From positions 78,348,437 through 78,412,436 of the forward strand of contig CM070500.1 of NCBI GenBank assembly GCA_036346375.1: a stretch of 64,000 bases of DNA. Reading direction: 5' to 3'. This DNA comes from Guadua angustifolia. Taxonomy: Eukaryota > Streptophyta > Magnoliopsida > Poales > Poaceae. The notes under the pieces were generated by a model. The model had not been told where the DNA came from. It did not search any database and worked only from the letters and a program-made list of their open reading frames with translations. A program made the translations under genes and the position numbers. Shown in pieces: positions 32,442 to 44,464 of this stretch. Numbering within the stretch: position 1 is the first letter of the stretch; each line of letters opens with the position of its first letter.

Positions 32442-32630
32442 CTTTAGGTAGGGTAATTAAAGATTGAACAAATGTGATTGCAAGTCGGGTCTTCCTTGCG
32501 GAAGGATTTTGGAACACCCGACTTGAATGGAGAAGAGGCGGAGTAAGCCTATGGACGGACGTGGTTCGCGAAGAAGACTGACCTTATCTATAACCAAAGC
32601 GTTCTCAATCTTTAATTACCCTACCTAAAG
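32442..32630. repeat. 26-bp perfect inverted repeat inside the small CACTA
   Basis: Arms at 32442-32467 and 32605-32630 (ctttaggtagggtaattaaa... and its exact complement) enclose 137 bases. Inside is a second palindrome, aagtcgggt...acccgactt. It sits where the 3' part of tnp2 should continue, so it may be a separate insertion or a rearrangement scar. Confidence 0.88.
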
Positions 32631-32689
32631 TTCTCTCGTTTATCATGCATCCCATACGTGTACCGGTAACCCACGGTGTTTTAGATCTT

Positions 32690-33480
32690 CCACCAATGGA
32701 GCTAGGTACACATCAATATCGTTCCCGAGTTGTTTCGGTCCTTGGATAAGCACGAGACAACATAATGTACTTCCGCTTCATACACAACCAAGGAGGAAGG
32801 TTGTAGATCTGATTCACAGCCAAGTGCTATGCCTGCATTGCTCATGTTACCGAAAGGATTCATTCCATCTGTACTCAATCAAACCTTATATTTCTCGGAT
32901 CCTTGAATTCTTGAAAGCTCTGTCGATGTTTCTCCTTTGGATGGAATCGTGGGGTGCCTTAGCATTCCATCATTCTTACGCTCCTCAAAGTGCCAACGCA
33001 TAGCAGTTTTGCCTCCTTTGGGTTGCAAACAAAGCGCTTCAAGCGGGAATTACTGTGGATACCATGCCACCTTAGCAGGGAGGACCTTTTTCACCTCTAT
33101 GCTCTCGCCATCATCATCTGAATAACTCTTACGCTTGTCACCGGATCGTTGCACACGGACATATATACAAGTTTGTGTACTCTTTGCGGTATAGGATACG
33201 ATCGTTTGGACATGCATGTATTCTTTCTACTTCCATTCCCAAGGGACAAAGAACACCTTGGCTTTGTAGGTGCTTGTCGACAACTCGTTTCCCTCTGGAA
33301 GCATGTCCGCCAATAGACGTAATTATTGTTGTGAAACTCTTATCGGACCAACCGTTGCTTGCCTTCAATTTGAGTAGTTGAAGCACGGATGATAACCTTG
33401 TGTATTTCAACTTGCACTCTGCGAACAAAGGTTTCTTGAGTCCTCCATTAAGCCACAGGCTGTCCATATTCCACTGTCAT
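32690..33480 (-). pseudogene. tnp2 transposase fragment (Transposase_21)
   Basis: On minus, from 33467 downward: WSDKSFTTIITSIGG, then CPLGMEVERIHACPNDRILY, then a degraded stretch, then readable pieces of the DGMNPFGNMS region (about 32865-32820) and a LIQGPKQLGNDIDVYLAPL block (about 32760-32705). This is the N-terminal half of the CACTA transposase. DUF4218 and DUF4216 regions are absent, so the gene is truncated as well as frame-broken. Confidence 0.85.
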
Positions 33481-35510
33481 CAAGGTTTCATACGCATCGC
33501 GTAGCATCTGATCCAAATTGTCATCGTGCAACTTTGTCCTCATCGGAAGCTTCAATCGATATGATCATCCGACATATCATTGACATCGTCGACGATATTA
33601 ACACTACTTGTCTTGCTTCACAGTATATTATGCTCTTCGCCATGACCGGTCCAACATGTATAGCCCTTTTGAAACCCCTTGAATCAAGTGTGCTTCGATC
33701 TGCTGGCGAGTTTGAAACATCTTGATTTTAAATCAATGCACGGACATGACATGAATTGCACCCTTATTAAACATATCCTCCTCTGCAGCTCTTTTGAAAG
33801 TGGAGCGCCATTAAGGTACTCGGCACTCGTGCGGTTCTCGGCGTACATCCACTTTGATCCATCTCGCTACACATGTAACACTTAGTGTTAAATATTAAGT
33901 GCACCAGGTGTAGTGCGTATGCACACATTCTTAAACTAATTATGCAATTACATACCTTAATTACATCACAAAGAAATAATTAACAAAATTCAAATTAATC
34001 TTCAATATAATAATGAAATTAGAACCCATTACTAATCTTAGATCACCAAAAGACTTGAATTAATCTATAAGCTAGATCTAAACAATCTTTAAATTCTATC
34101 CTTAACAAGCTAGCTAGCTACATCATGATCGAATATTATATTATGCAAATAGAACCATTACTAGCTAACCTTATTCATCAAAAACCAACACATGGTTCTA
34201 CAAGCGAGATCTAAAAAAATCATCAAATTCCTTCCTTATCAAGCTAGATGTTGAATATAATGCAATTAAAACACATTACTAACCAAATATCACAAACAAC
34301 ATATGGATCCAGCTACAATTAAGCTAGATCTAACCAAACAATCTTTAAATTAATTCTCTCCTAACCAACCTAGATATATATTGAATTGGATGCATGCAAT
34401 TAGAGAACTCATTACTAACCTTAGATCACCAAAATCAAATGAATCTAATATCACCCTTCGAAATCAATGGCTTTCTTTTAAAAAATCGCCTCACTTCCGC
34501 AGCCGCCACTTAGGATAGAAACCGAAACCCTACAAACAAAGTGGATGGAACGAGGCTCTGTTTTTACGGCCTCGACGGTTTTATCACAGACGATTTTATA
34601 TTACGGTAATTGTCAGTAATGCAAAAAATATCACGACGGTTTCAAAATATAACCGTCAGTAATGACTCAGTAGATATTACGAGGCGGTTGTGTTATATAA
34701 CCGTCAGGATATCACGCATTTATTTTACTTTTAAACCCGTCATAATAGTCTTCATAGCAATTCTGAGCGGTTATATTTGAAACCAAATCAGTGATAGTTA
34801 TTACATCACGAGCGGTAGTAGTATAAACCGTCGTGATATTAGCATCGCGGTTTGAGTACATAACCGTTTGTGATGTTCCATATTACGAGGCGATTTTTCA
34901 AAACCGTGCGTGATCGTCGCGTCGATATAAGCCTCATTTGTAGTAGTGCATCTGATTAGATTAGCTCAATAGCTCACGCAATGTAAATCACATCTCGGCG
35001 TCTCGCATAGCCGTCGCCGCCACTCGACTTCGTGCGATTGCTTGCTTTGGGTTCGGCGTTCGCCGTTCAATTACACACGGCCTCGCTGACTGCCCGCCGC
35101 CGCCGCCTATTACCGCCACCCGCTTGAAGGAGTCAAAGGCTCGGGCGGTTTGCTGTTTGCGAGTGGGCACACACATATATTCCATGAAAGTGATTTTGTA
35201 TTGATTGATTGAACCATTTTTATGCTAGGGATAGTGGCCGCTACGCACCGAGGAGTCAAAGGTATATCACTAAACCCAATCTCAAATTACCCGTGCCACA
35301 TCAATAATTATTACCATTTTGTTAAAACTATATAGAGATCCTGATAGCTACTCTCTAGGTATAAGTAGATAAGTAGATAAGTCAAACAAATTAATCTAAA
35401 GAGAGGGCCTTAGGAATCGACTAGGAATCCATAGCACATTTTTACACTCGGAAAAATCACAAATTTCTTGGCGATCAAAATACTATCAGTTTGAGAACTA
35501 TATTGATGAC

Positions 35511-35837
35511 ATGAGAAAAGATGATACCTTCAAAGGCTTAAACAGTCTAGCTGAACTCTCAGTCAATCTTGTTCAAACAAAGCATAATGTTTATGATTTG
35601 GTGTACTTACTTATCAAATTGGTATTGCTTCTACCGGTGACAACGGCAAGTGTTGAAAGGGCATTTTCTACAATGAAATTTGTCAAGAATAAGTTGAGAA
35701 ATAGGATGGGTAATAGTCTTTTGGATAATTGTCTAGTCACCTTCATTGAGCGAGATATGTTCTCCAAAGTGGATGAAGATGATATAATCGAGACTTTTAT
35801 GGCCATTAGGAGGCGCAAGCCCGAAAAGAAGAAGTAG
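35511..35837 (+). pseudogene. hAT transposase C-terminal dimerisation domain
   Basis: The 108-codon frame reads VYLLIKLVLLLPVTTASVER, then AFSTMKFVKNKLRNRMGN, then LVTFIERDMFSKV. This is the hAT C-terminal dimerisation region (Dimer_Tnp_hAT; the TASVERAFS motif is diagnostic). The DNA-binding and catalytic regions are missing; between 34952 and 35510 nothing else of the transposase is readable. Confidence 0.9.
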
Positions 35838-36001
35838 TATGATAATATTCTCCAAACTATTGTAAAACCTTATTATTTTCTTCGTATTTTGCTTAATTGC
35901 TTTTGATACATTCTATATTTATATGTTGGCATGTAAGTTATATTTTTTTTGAAAGTTGGTATAACTAAAATTAAAATCCTGGCTACGCCACTGATGGCAG
36001 G

Positions 36002-38683
36002 GCTCGGGATTGGCGACGGATGATGAGGCGTTGATGCGGGGACCGACTTGGCATTATTTATAGCCTTCAGTATAGGTCATGCACGTACGCGTGAGACATG
36101 GCATCGCATGGTGGCTTTGGTTGGGTTGTGCCCAAGTTAGGTTCAGAGGTGGGGCAGTGCAAGGACGAGGATGGGGACAGGGCAGCAAGGTGAGTCGGCC
36201 CTGATGGCATGTGGGTTGGTTGGGTGGGCCGTGTGGCGCGAGCAGGTTAGAAGAGAAATATGTGGGCCAAAAGAGCATGAATAAAATAGTACATACACTC
36301 AACAAATTCCTAAAAATATAAAAAGAACTTTCAAGCACATAGAACCACAATAAAATATTTTTGACATTAGTTGATGTTGGATTTAATCACATTATTTTTT
36401 CTTTAGAAAAATTATGATTAAGCTTTAATTAGTGAGACAGATCAGTGAGAATTTTCGGAGGAACTACGTTATGCAAAGGAATTTTAAGCGAGAAGAAAAA
36501 TTTAATGTTACAGATTCTCTGCCACATCGTAGCAAAGTCACCAACTGCTCGCTTTTGTAGGTCATTGATCCAGATCGGATGGTCTGAATCACACAACACG
36601 AGAAATTGTCGTCTACCCAAAATCGGCAATTTATCGCTCATATGATTCAGACCGTCCGTTAGGTTGTCCGATGGCCCCGGGCCGCCCCCAACGGCACGCT
36701 ACAGTGCCCCCTCTGACTGCTCTTGCCATGCTGCGTGGGGAATTTTACGGCAACTGGGCAACATATCCTCTGCGGCTCTGCCTTTGCACAAGAACAGTGT
36801 GCTACCTTTGGTTTCTTGTCAGTCATTGTATTCAAACGTGTGGTATAAGGGTATGTATAATAAGATTACTTTAGTTTATTCTTATTATGTCTATGTAGTT
36901 TTATTTTATGTAGAAGAGTGAGAAAAGAGGAGAGAGAAGAAAAATATTGTATAGGATTATAGATAGATTAGTTATGTATAAAAAAGAAGAGATAGTTAAT
37001 GTATGATATCTAAAGTCAATCTTTAGAGATAACTATCGTTCATATTGACTTTAGTGCTTACTTCAGATAATAGGGATAGAAGACAGATTAAACAGCTAGC
37101 TTTATTATTGTTCTTGCTTTAAAGTGGCTGATGATGCGCTTCCCTGCCCTTGGTACCTTGGAATGCTCCCAAGAAAATCCCATGACACGGTGAAAGGCAA
37201 GCGCAACTGAAACTGCAGAACAAGACACGTGCTGGTGCAACCACCCTCCCTGCCACCGTGTAAGAAACGGCCATGTGCCAACGCGGAATCCTAGCCCCAG
37301 GGCTGATTCGGGTTAGGAACCGAGGATTAGATCAAACAGCCAAAACAAATTAAGCCACCCGGCCTCAATCAAAGACGAACGCGAAAAGGGACACGAAGAG
37401 GTTACAACACATGTTTTAATCATCGTGACTCTGGTAACCTCTTAGTTCTATAGTCTTTTTATGGTAGTCTTCAAAACACTGTATCGGTTATCCGCTATGC
37501 ACATAAAAAACACAATAACACTGACCATCTTCTCTATTTTTCTAGAATGTATGCCGTCACCCTAAGATAGCTGCCCCACCAACGATGTACAAATACGGAC
37601 TGATGGCGTGTGCATGGAACGCAACCACCGCTGCCACAACAGAACAACGAAAGCAAAAACATGCATGTGGAATCAAAACTGCACCTTACCAAATTTGATC
37701 GATAGACCACACGATCTCACTTGATAAGGCCATATCCAATGGAATGATGCCAATCGACTATATGCTTTACTATATATGATTTTTTCTGATATAAGGGATA
37801 GAAAAGGAGAAGAGAGAGTATAGCTGTCTCTTCACGAAGAGATGACACATAGATAGTATAAATTACCATCGTATGATTTATGTTATAGCTATGAAAACGC
37901 TTTTTTCATATCATAATTAAAATATTATAGGATCTTATAGAAACAATCTTAAGATATCATCAATTGCAGAAGCTATATTTAATTTTATCTTCAGATGATA
38001 TGGAGGAGCATATGGTATCTACTGTTGCACATATTCTAATTCTGCTGTCTGCAAGGCGCAAGCAGCTGGCTAGCTACGTGCGCTTTCTTAGGTAAGGCCG
38101 TCGTCGTCTCCGGGCGAAGAACACGAGCGAGTCCACAAGATTACGCGAGATCAGAGACAAAATTCGGTACGCACGTATGCATAGAATAGGTACGAGAGGA
38201 CCCGAGGTATAGATAGAGATCTACGCAACCAGCCATGCGCGAACCCGGCACACTGGTCGCCGAATCGTACGTGTTGCATGGCTTTAATCTGTTATTTAAT
38301 CTGATCGATAATCTGGCCCGGCAAGCAACCGCGCGCAGAAACTACAGCGGATAGCAAGCACATGCACCACTGCGTGCATTGCACACCAGGCAGTACACAC
38401 CACCGTTGTTGTTTGCAGTTTACTCTCGGGGGTCAAAAGCCAACTCGAGCTAAATTAAAGGTCTTATTCAGGAGAAAAGAAAAACAGTGTCACGCTTGGC
38501 GAGTATCGATTGCTTGCTGGCCTCTTCTTTAGGAAATATGCTTGGTAAACAACACGGACGATGGAATATATCTCCCGTGGTTTACGCGCGGTGTGTTTTG
38601 TCTTATGTCTAGCAGAAAAGCACTAATGGAATCTCCGCAGGATAGATCAAATTTTTCAACAAAATGTGTTCCCTAGACAGTAT
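36002..38683. other. Intergenic DNA
   Basis: No gene supported. 36010-36250 is GC-rich with no family. About 36568-36660 holds a short inverted repeat, ggatggtctgaatca / tgattcagaccgtcc. 36840-37090 and 37730-37980 are AT-rich, MITE-like stretches without clear termini. 38040-38640 is unremarkable. Confidence 0.45.
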
Positions 38684-39151
38684 GGTCTTGTTTGGGAGAG
38701 CTTCAGATCCCAGCTCCAGCTCAGAGCTGAAACTTATAGGTTAAAATAAAGTGAATTAAGTTTATATTTTTAGTCTAAAATGTAAACAAGATGATCTACC
38801 TAAACACTCTTAGGTCCTGTTTGGGAGAGCTCCAGATCCCAGCTCTAGCTCAGAGCTGAAACTTATAGGCTAAAATAAAGTGAATTAAGTTTATATTTTT
38901 AGTCTAAAATGTAAACAAGATGATCTACCTAAACACTCTTAATGTACCCACAGCTCCAGCTCCACAAATTTCTGGAGCTAGAAATACTCTGCTCCACCAA
39001 CTCCACAGATTTTGGTGGAGCCGGAGCTGTACCAAACACCCCCTTCATGTACCCACAGCTCCAACTCCACAAATTTCTGGAGCTAGAAATACCCTGCTCC
39101 ACCAACTCCACAGATTTTGGTGGAGCTGGAGCTGTCCCAAACACCCCCTAT
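38684..39151. mobile_element. MITE-like element with A-A-B-B structure
   Basis: A 129-bp unit starting ggtcttgtttgggagagc is repeated at once (38684-38812 and 38813-38941). It is followed by two copies of a 105-bp unit starting atgtacccacagctcc (38942-39046 and 39047-39151), each ending ...ccaaacaccccc. Unit A starts with gtttggga and unit B ends with its complement tcccaaac, so A and B look like the two halves of one terminal-inverted-repeat element, each duplicated in place. Open frames across it are by-products of the repeats. Confidence 0.82.
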
Positions 39152-40764
39152 ATTGACAATCGTGTTGCTGACAAACGAAGTTCTCAACTCACGAACAATA
39201 ATTAAAAGTAGATAACGAACATAAGATATACAATATTCGGACCTTGAATTGGGCTGATATACAACACACTCTATTAGAAATAGAAATCGTGCTAAGCCAT
39301 TGTTGCTAAGAACCCTAGCCGATGGCCAATACTTTGTCAGCCCACCGTCGGCCCCTCTTCACTAGCGTTTAAGCTAGAGTTGAGTGGGTGGGCCGGGCAC
39401 CCATTAAATTCTAGAAATAACTTTAGATTTCTTTAGTTTTTTTTTATGTTTTGTTTCCTAGATCAATTTATTCTAGTTTTGTTCTTCTCTAATGAGTTCA
39501 TAATCGGATATTCTTTACTTATGATGGGTTTCATCGGACCGTCTCGATCACTTGGACGACGACGACAATGCCTACGTTGGAGATCGACACTGGGCCGAGT
39601 TGGGCTTAAATAAATTAATACTCAATGGTTTTGTTTCGTCAAACAACATTGCTACCGAAACGTAAATTCTACACATCAATGGAGATCATCAACGTTCTAC
39701 TTCCCGTTGCTGTGATTGTTGTTAGTCATGAAACTGTTGCAAAATATGGAGTCTACGATGAGGAAGATAAAGAAGTTCAGCATATTCATCGACTAAGGAG
39801 CATATTCATCGACTAAGGACTTGACGGTAACATATTATTCATCTAGTTGGGTACCTGTGACTTTACCTAAGTTATCCATTCAAATTAGAGGGTTTTTATT
39901 TCTACAAAAACGTGCTACAATTTAAGAAAATGTTCACTCGGTTAGAATTAGAAATCGTGCTACAATTTTGCGAAGGGAAGAAACGTGAAAAATATCTCGC
40001 AATAAACAACGCTTTCGCGAGGAGACCACCGCCCACCACCACTCAACCGCAACCTTGTTTATTCGCAAATTGCAAGCTAAGGATTTGTATATTCCTCCTA
40101 ACCCACTAGCCAGTTCTATATATCAAGCTAACAAGAGAACAACTGCACATGGGCGCCCGCCTATCAAGCTATCAGTATCGTCAATCCGATTACACGAGTT
40201 TTGTTCCAAGACAAACACTGCATTATTTTTCCTATCGCAACCAACGGATGCTGAATCTTCGAGGCAATCTCGTCAGCTTCCTTCCTTTCTCTCTTTCTGC
40301 AAACTATACGCTGATATATCGGCTGGTATATATCTACCATCAACTTATAAGCCGTGAGTACGTACGCACGTAGCCAATTCAAGTGCGTTCTAACGGCGAG
40401 AGGTCAGTTATTTTCCAGAATAAAGAACAAAAGCACAAATGATTGATGAAGAGAAGCGAAACTTCATTCCAGTTATTTCACTTGGTGAGTACAGGTGAGA
40501 CGAACAGCAGGGAGAGCGGTACAGAAGAGAGAGAAGCTTCAAAAAAAAAGGGAAGCTGTAAACCAGCACGGCGTGGCCAACCAACGCCGTGCGCGTGCGT
40601 GGATGCATGGGAGGGGGAGCATACCATTGTCGTCGCCTCGCCTCTCAACCCAAATGCTCTCTCTCTCTCTCTCCTCCGTTGTCACTGCTGACCTGATCTC
40701 TCTTACAATGCTACGTCGTACACAAACATGTGTAGTACTGCAACTACGTAGCAGGTGGTCTATC
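39152..40764. other. Intergenic DNA and 3' flank of the next gene
   Basis: No gene supported. A 20-bp direct duplication, catattcatcgactaagg, lies at about 39780-39818. A (CT)n run at 40657-40673 falls in the likely 3' UTR of the minus-strand gene that ends at 40765. Confidence 0.5.
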
Positions 40765-41256
40765 CTAGGGCGACTCCTCGGGGATGCTCTCCAGCGCCGG
40801 GCGCCACGCCGGCGCGGCGGCGGCGGCGGCATTGGCGGCGCGGCGGGCCTCCATCCTATTGATCTCGGCCACGATCTGCGCGGCTGTCTTCTGGCCCCCG
40901 ACGGTCGTCAGCGACAGCAGCCGCGCCGCCTCCTCCTTGGTCAGGACCACCTTGACTCTGACGACGCCCTTCCTGTGGACACCACCACCCCGGCCAGCGT
41001 GAGCTGCTCTTCTCGGGGACACGTGCTTGGAGCTGGCCTTGCTCTTCACTTCCCCCTCTTCTCGCTCTTCTCCTCCTGCCGCTGTTGCTGACACTGGTGG
41101 TGACGACTTGCTGGCTATCTTGGCGTTGTTGCAGGGCCCCTTCTTCATCTTGTTCAGGGCCTTCATGAGCAGCTTCAGGGAGCGGAGCCTCTGCTTGGGG
41201 CTCACGGAGGTTGGGAGAGCTGTGCCTTGGACCAAGCATGGCAGCATGTTGCCCAT
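40765..41256 (-). CDS. Small plant protein of unknown function, N-terminal MGN motif
   Basis: Single-exon frame of 163 codons. The open frame extends further upstream, but the methionine at 41256 is preferred: it gives MGNMLPC, a start common in small plant proteins and a possible N-myristoylation (Gly2) and palmitoylation (Cys7) signal. The middle is basic and Ser/Ala-rich. Residues about 105-145 contain VVRVKVVLTKEEAARLLSL and GGQKTAAQIVAEINRMEAR. The C-terminus ends WRPALESIPEESP, a tail seen in a grass and dicot family of short uncharacterised proteins, loosely similar to DUF4228-type proteins. That resemblance is from memory. Codon use is strongly GC-rich, as for many grass single-exon genes. 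No catalytic motif is seen; membrane attachment is inference only. Confidence 0.72.
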   Translation of the reverse strand: MGNMLPCLVQGTALPTSVSPKQRLRSLKLLMKALNKMKKGPCNNAKIASKSSPPVSATAAGGEEREEGEVKSKASSKHVSPRRAAHAGRGGGVHRKGVVRVKVVLTKEEAARLLSLTTVGGQKTAAQIVAEINRMEARRAANAAAAAAPAWRPALESIPEESP

Positions 41257-41628
41257 TAATTTCTTCCTGAACCTTGCTTGTGTTTGGCTTTGTGCTAGCT
41301 TGTGGTTTGGGTATGGGTGAGCTTGGGAAAAGAAATATACAGAAGAGAAGGAGAGGGCTAAATGGCTAATACTGCCCGTGGTGGTGACGGCCATGATGTT
41401 CATATAAGGCCAGAGATCAGCACAGGGCTTAATTATAATATGTGAGGAGTAGGTTGCACTGCCCAATGAAGTGCTTACATTGCAGGAGTTTGAGGTCAAA
41501 ATGGGTTTTGACAGTTAGCACTTGTCCACGGCAAACACAATTTAATTAGCAGTACGGTGCAATGAAAACTAATCAAAACAAGTCGGCAACTAGTGTATTG
41601 CAAATTAATTTAGTTAACATTTGTATAG
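41257..41628. other. 5' flank of the small minus-strand gene
   Basis: Probable 5' UTR and promoter. AT-rich words such as ttataatta near 41430 could serve as TATA, but none is decisive. Confidence 0.4.
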
Positions 41629-42311
41629 TTTTTTTTTTGGAAAAAGGAAGCTTTTATTAATTTCAAAGACATTACATCGAGAGAATACAAGTCCTTGAAA
41701 CTTCTTCCGGCCTCTGCTTAGCAAGAAGCACACAGCCCAAGAGAAAAAAAATAAAAAATAAAAAAGAACACAACCCAGAAACAAAAATAAAACACCCTCT
41801 CTAAGAGCAAGTAATCCATGAGTTAGACCGCCATCGAAGCACAGGAGAAGAAATCCATGGCCACCTTCATCAATCGTTCTGGCTTTGTACCAAAATAGCT
41901 CGCAATTCCGACCTGCGAAACAGCCCATGTCTGCGACCAATGGTGCGTAGCCAAAATAACCTGCAAAGGGAATGAGGTTGATTTCCTGTCAAAAATAATT
42001 TCATTTCTGTGTAACCACAGGGACCAACAGATGGTTGCAGCTCCAAACAACACAATATTTTTGATATCCTTGTCAAAAAAGGCCAGCCAACTCCCATGAA
42101 AGTGGTACCTCATGAAAGTGGGGGTTCCATGGAATTTTCTAATGACTACATTCCTACGGAAAAGAGGGAGATAAAGGAGGCCGCATGAGCTGCAAAGGCA
42201 ACGGATACATCTATGCATGGCCGGAATAAATTTTGTGTGCTGGTACTTGTGAGTAGGCCATACATTGCATTTTGTATTGGATTGGACAATTGCAGAGCAA
42301 GTTAACCACAA
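41629..42311 (-). mobile_element. 5'-truncated LINE (L1-type) fragment
   Basis: The plus strand begins with a T run (41629-41638), which is a poly(A) tail on minus. Upstream on minus, a frame (42311 to about 41823) contains WLAFFDKDIKNIVLFGAATI, then CWSLWLHRNEIIFDRKS. This W-x-LW-x-RN-x-xIF pattern is typical of the region after reverse transcriptase in plant L1-type LINEs. No RT motif remains. Target duplications were not identified. Confidence 0.65.
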
Positions 42312-43518
42312 CTACTCTGATTAAGCCTGCTAAGCTCCACGTGTATGCGTGCAACGGCAGTTGCTATTGCTGATTTGCCTAACTCAGCGTCGTGCTGTGT
42401 TTTGCGTGTATCAGTACAGTAAACCACGTGATTAATAACCGGTCATTCAGCTGAGCTTGACCAAAATGGATGTAGCATTTCAGCCTCCAAATGAGCAGCC
42501 TTGGCAAGCTAAGAGGGAGCCCCAAAAAAAAAAACGATTTGGTGTGAGAAGTTTGCAGTTTTGCACCCTTCAGAATCGCTAAGCTCAGCTTTAGATCTCG
42601 GACAGTCTGCAGTTACGAGTTCATTCAGAACTTACAGCTCAACACAACCAACTTAGCTCCACTAGTGCACAAAGTGGCAAGGGATTCTAGCGTCCACTTC
42701 TACAAAAAATTACTGGTGATTATAATCACTTTTGCTGAATTGTATTTTGAGGATGCTACTAGCTATCTAGGAGTAAACGGCTAGTTGGTGTTGCTTGTGC
42801 GCTCTGGATATGCATGATTGTGCATTTGTACTGGTAAGTTAGCTACCCAGTAAACTTGCAAAGAAGAAATCTAACAGAAGTAGAGGAATCTAGGTCTCAC
42901 GAATTGAAAGCTGAATTTACCAACAACAAGGAGAGAACAATCTATTCTCAGACTTTGTTTGGCTCGGCTACAATCTCGGCCCATCCATGTGAATAGATCA
43001 TGATTTTAATTTAAATTCCCGGTCCATCCATATGGATCCTAACCAAAAACAAATTCCAAACAAGACCTCCAGGTACAGCAGGAACCCGAGCATTTGGTCA
43101 CTTGTTCAAGTTTTATGTATTCATCGAACCAGAAATCAGTACAGAAAACTGAACTTTATTGTGCACATTTTAACCGGAGCGGCTTTTCCTTGAATATGGG
43201 CTAGCTTCTAGCTGTCTACTCCTATACCCTGCAACTTATGCTAACCAAGCACTGACATCTACAGATGATCAAATTTGCGCATCAGTTTCATACTACCATA
43301 CATACAAAGAACTCCTAGCCCAAATGCGTAAGGAATAAAACAAATATCACAAGAATCATCATCTTTGGGCTGCTAGGCGCTACATTTGCATAAACAAAAA
43401 CATAAGCAGAAGAGTTTTTTCAGGTTTTGTTCAGTTTATGTCTTGATGTAATAGTATGTTGGGAAACTAGAAAGAACCAGCCTCGAAAGTTCAGCAGCGC
43501 CAGTGCTAACTGAAGGCT
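42312..43518. other. Intergenic DNA
   Basis: No gene seen. About 42955-43067 has imperfect inverted ends (gactttgtttgg...ccaaacaagacc) and may be a small hAT-like MITE. The rest is unremarkable AT-rich DNA. Confidence 0.4.
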
Positions 43519-43744
43519 TGTGAGGACCCTAAAATTCAATTAAGCTAATGACATCATTAATCAACTAATCACATATATAATGAACAACTAATTCTGACAA
43601 TCACATTGTGCATAAGACATTAACATGACCAATATGCCCTCAGGTAGTCAGTAAAATGGAAAGGGTAGAAGGGTAAATAGCTTGCATAGTAAAGAGATAA
43701 GGTCAAGCAGCATAAGGTTCAATCTGCTCTTCTCTCTAACCGAG

Positions 43745-44464
43745 TAGGGGTGCAAACGGAGCAGATATGGATAGATTTCACTCATCCCGTATCCTATTCC
43801 AAATTTTTTCTCGGATACAGAGTCGGATACAGACAGTGCCGGATTCGAATACGAATGCGGATTACCTCGGTCACAAATACGGAGCGAATACAGGTCGTTT
43901 CGAATACAGTTAGTCTCGGTCACAAATAGTTAATCAAATAATACGTGAAAATAGAAACCATATATATCGCAGACGCGAGAGGGAGGAGTCAGGAGAGACG
44001 GCTCAGACGAGCGAGTGGGCGACGGGATCACGGATCCAAGCCTTCAAGGGAATACGGCCATACGGGACTGGGTCCTCATCTGATCGCCTCTAGCTCTGGG
44101 AGTCACGGCCTCACGGGAATACAACCATACGAGAGTAACGGAACTATGGGCTTGCACTCTTGCCGTTTTGGCATCTTGGCTCTTGGGCCTCTTGGGGCCA
44201 GTTGGCCTCTTGGGCTCTTGGCCAATTGGGATAATACGGATAGTCAACGGATAGCATACGGATAGCTCTGATTTTATTTCCGGATATATCCGAATTCGAC
44301 GAATACTTTTATCCTGTATCCGTTTCTGTATCCAAAAAAACTATGCGAATCCGAATCCGATATCCGAAAAAATCCTCGGATATCCGAACTTTAGCTTTGA
44401 ATTACTATCCGAAGTTATTCAGACGGTCGGTCGGTCAGGAACTATCCGCTCTATTTGCACCCTA
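43745..44464. mobile_element. Non-autonomous hAT element (720 bp)
   Basis: The ends taggggtgcaaacgg and (reverse-complemented) tagggtgcaaatagagcgg are inverted repeats, flanked by a perfect 8-bp duplication, taaccgag (43737-43744 and 44465-44472). The interior is rich in atccgaat/attcgga words and has no transposase. Its right half (from 44152) is repeated at 47523-47828 through the tandem duplication. Confidence 0.92.

Larger units (their letters stand above)
31664..34948 (-). mobile_element. CACTA element, internally deleted (3.3 kb)
   Basis: Ends are CACTACTACAAA and its complement ...TTTGTAGTAGTG, with a 3-bp target duplication CAT (31661-31663 and 34949-34951). Subterminal arrays are built from catcacagacggttt / gaaccgtctgtgatg units, different from the larger CACTA. 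It carries only a tnp2 fragment on the minus strand. Most of the AT-rich DNA at 33890-34520 is leader- or intron-like. This is a different family from the 9465-20833 element. Confidence 0.93.
31593..35993 (+). mobile_element. hAT transposon with a nested CACTA
   Basis: Flanked by a perfect 8-bp duplication, atggcagg (31585-31592 and 35994-36001). The ends catgggtggagccagc and (reverse-complemented) cagtggcgtagccagg are related inverted repeats. The right part encodes the C-terminal dimerisation domain of a hAT transposase (35511-35837). A CACTA fills 31664-34948, so the hAT itself is only about 1.1 kb and has lost most of its transposase. Confidence 0.87.

Noticed and set aside
38920..39205. 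Repetitive open frames on both strands
   Set aside because: Frames exist only because the B units of the MITE are repeated and palindromic.
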